This document shows, piece after piece, positions 61,948 through 64,000 of a stretch of DNA of 64,000 bases. The first letter of the stretch is position 1. Each line of letters starts with the position of its first letter. The position numbers and the translations under genes are program-made. This DNA is from Anseranas semipalmata (taxonomy: Eukaryota > Chordata > Aves > Anseriformes > Anseranatidae): positions 1 to 64,000 of the forward strand of contig VXAA01007259.1 in the NCBI GenBank assembly GCA_013399115.1. The letters are read 5' to 3'. A model generated the notes under the pieces. The model was not told the DNA's origin. It searched no databases and saw only the letters and a list, made by a program, of their open reading frames with translations.

Positions 61948-62575
61948 ATAGAATAGAGTAGTTCCATGTGGAAGGGACCTACACAGATCACCAAGTCCAA
62001 CTGTCGGACTACTTTGGGGCTGACCCAAATTCTCATTCAGAGCATTATCCAAATGCCTCTTAAAGACAGGCAGGCCTGGGGCATCAACTGCCTCCATAGG
62101 AAGCCTGTCCCAGTGTTTGACCACCCTCTCAGTAAATGAATTTTTCCTAATGTGCGCTCTCAACCTCCCCTGGCACAGCTTTGTAACCTCTCCCCTTCGC
62201 CGCCTCAGGAAGGCACAGAGAGCAACAAGGCCGCCCCTCAACCTCCTCTTCTCCAGTCTCGACAAACCCGGCGTCCTCATCCTCTCCTCACAGCTCATGC
62301 CCTCCAGCCCTCTTACCAGCTTTGTTGCCCTCCTCTGGACGCATTCAAGTACCTTGACATCCTTTTTATATTGTGGAGCCCAGAACTGCAGGCAGTGTTC
62401 GAGGTGAGGCCGCACCAATGCTAAATACATTGGGAAAATGACCTCTCTTGACCGGCTGGCTGTGCTGTGCTTAATGCACCCCAGAATACAGTTTGCCCTC
62501 TTGGCTGCCTGGGCATGCTGCTGGCTCATATTGCACTGCTCAGCAGGCAGTTTATGAACAAGGGCTTATAATTCC
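61948..62575 (-). mobile_element. CR1 retrotransposon, 3' part of ORF2 and 3' end
   Basis: On the minus strand one frame runs open for about 200 codons (62529 to 61918): [72 protein letters not shown] and [17 protein letters not shown]. This is the C-terminal part of CR1 ORF2, past the polymerase motifs. The remaining codons read into the 3' untranslated region, which begins at about 61948 with the GAATAGAGTAGTTCC form of the terminus. It belongs to the lineage of the 10684-10912 fragment. The part between the polymerase core and MSQQ is decayed, and the left edge near 62575 is approximate. It is a 5'-truncated dead copy, although this section has kept its frame. Confidence 0.95.
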
Positions 62576-64000
62576 TTTCTGTCTCAACAATGAGAACAAA
62601 CACAGAGTCAATGCACTGTAGGTGGATCTTTCCCCTCTTCTACGTTCATGGTTTTTTTCTTAAGGGAGTAGCCAGCTTGCCAAAACATCAGGTTCCTGTA
62701 TCTTACTGAATGGGTGTGTGTGAGGGTGATACATTTCTGAAAAGGGTGTAGCTCTTCTTTCACTTGGTTTTAATCTTTGAATGGAGACTATAAAGCTTCC
62801 TCTTCCTCTCTTTGCATGTTTGGAAAGCACTCCTATGACTGCTTTATCATTGTATAAAACTTCCGATAACAAGAGTTACGTTTTCAGCATGCTGTGTTGC
62901 AGGTGAGACCAAACACCTGCTGCTACTAGCAGTTATATTTAGTCAGCCAAGCATGCTGCTCAGGATTCTCAATAGCAAATGTTTGAGTCTGGCTTTGTGC
63001 TGCTAAGTAAGAAATGAGTATCAGTGTGTATACTTGCATATGGTATATAATAATAGTAGAGTCTCTAGCTGCTCTAAGACTGTTCTTCCTGGAGCCAAGC
63101 TACAGTGCAAGAGCTAGAAATAAAATTCTGTGAGTTGTGATCTCTGCCTGAGGACTGGAGTTCAAGATGCCGACCTAGAAGGACAAACTTCCACTGACAA
63201 TCCTGGAAAAGAGAGTGTGTGGACTTGAAGACAACAGAGAGATCCTGTTTCTGACATTGCAACAAATGCTGTTACTTGATCCAAGGTGGGTCACTTGCTC
63301 TGTCTCAACTTTCACGGCTGTGATGGAACCGAAAGAGTATTTACATGACTTGGGGGAATGGTGAGAAGACTTATTCGCTAATTTTGAACTTTCTTCAAAA
63401 TCAAATATTCTAGTAGTGACCTTGTGAAGTACAGAACAGTTAAGTAAAAACATTTCTAAGGAGCATTATTTCCTTTAAATCTATATTTGATATCACTTAG
63501 GAATCTCTTGTAGTTTGAGGTATTACAGAATGTAATGGGCCTGAAAATGAAAAAGCAGAGTTTAAAATAATCTGCCTAAATTATATTATTCAGGCCATAT
63601 TTTAACACCAGGCAATAAATAGGCCCACTTATTGGTAGATTTATTATAATTTAGCAAATCAGTTTGTGATTATCAACAGGATGAGTGGTGAGAACACACA
63701 TGTGGGGCACTCCAGCAAATAACCTCTGGTGTGGTCTGTGGGTGGCTTGGGGTTTGTTTGGTTTTGTGTTTATAGCCGGGCATGCTGAAGCTGAAACTAA
63801 GCTCTTCCCCATCTGTAAATGGGATTTTGTGAACAGATGCAACCATCAGTCCAAGCTTTTTATCCTTGCTGTTCTTTTTCCTTGACCCTCCTCTTGTCGG
63901 GAAAGGGCTCTTATAACATCTTGAAGTGAGGAAAAACAATCTGTTTGTTTTCACGTGGTTGTTGCTGTCACTCTCATTTATTGGTTTGCTCTTTGTAGCA
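62576..64000. other. Non-genic stretch, no recognisable gene
   Basis: Mixed AT-rich sequence. Frames of up to about 93 codons on the minus strand show no domain. No repeat or RNA gene was recognised up to the window end. Confidence 0.55.

Noticed and set aside
62117..62424. Plus-strand frames of 90-96 codons
   Set aside because: They are antisense shadows of the minus-strand CR1 coding sequence.
1..64000. Endogenous retrovirus, hepadnavirus or other viral insertions, tRNA genes, CRISPR-like arrays
   Set aside because: I looked for polymerase motifs such as YMDD, paired LTR-like repeats, tRNA box B sequences and regularly spaced repeats, and found none that hold up. The only reverse transcriptase text belongs to CR1.

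Overview
The window reads as nuclear DNA of a bird. The strongest evidence is about ten pieces of CR1 (chicken repeat 1, a non-LTR retrotransposon). They sit on both strands, and several end in the short octamer tail (ATTCTATG or ATTCTGTG) that marks avian CR1 3' ends. The background is AT-rich, noncoding and poor in CpG, with many T and A tracts. The species cannot be named from the sequence alone. There are no operons, dense open frames, CRISPR arrays or tRNA/rRNA genes, and I recognise no host protein-coding gene. The window is most easily read as a long intron or a gene-poor stretch.

Layout. Bases 1-530 hold the end of one CR1 abutting a minus-strand CR1 endonuclease fragment. A plus-strand CR1 (about 3460-4366) has lost its catalytic block at a single N. 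A minus-strand CR1 3' end lies at 10684-10912. The 13.9-18.8 kb stretch is the most gene-like: three CpG-rich pockets (about 14.0-14.2, 16.7-17.1 and 18.7-18.8 kb), two candidate plus-strand exons, one candidate minus-strand exon, and an old, heavily mutated CR1 of a different lineage (about 14325-15290). A strongly pyrimidine-rich stretch follows (18.9-20.3 kb), then a CR1 3' end at 20314-20488 and a rearranged CR1 at 22178-23633. From 23.6 to 51.3 kb the window is mostly unremarkable, with two or three small CR1 relics, CpG pockets near 28.0-28.6, 40.7-41.1 and 41.8-42.3 kb, and candidate exons at 26862-27077 and 42830-42962. A young-looking CR1 at 51364-53080 is interrupted by an 805-base assembly gap. 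The 53-62 kb stretch carries a local 82-bp direct duplication (55196 and 56122), and 61948-62575 is a minus-strand CR1.

The CR1 pieces fall into at least four lineages by their 3' ends or coding text, so the window records several waves of insertion. The only protein functions I can name with confidence are those of the CR1 second open frame: an apurinic-type endonuclease that nicks the target, and a reverse transcriptase that copies the element's RNA into it. Every copy here is truncated, frameshifted or gapped. The candidate exons rest on splice-site signals and open frames only and need transcript or cross-species support.
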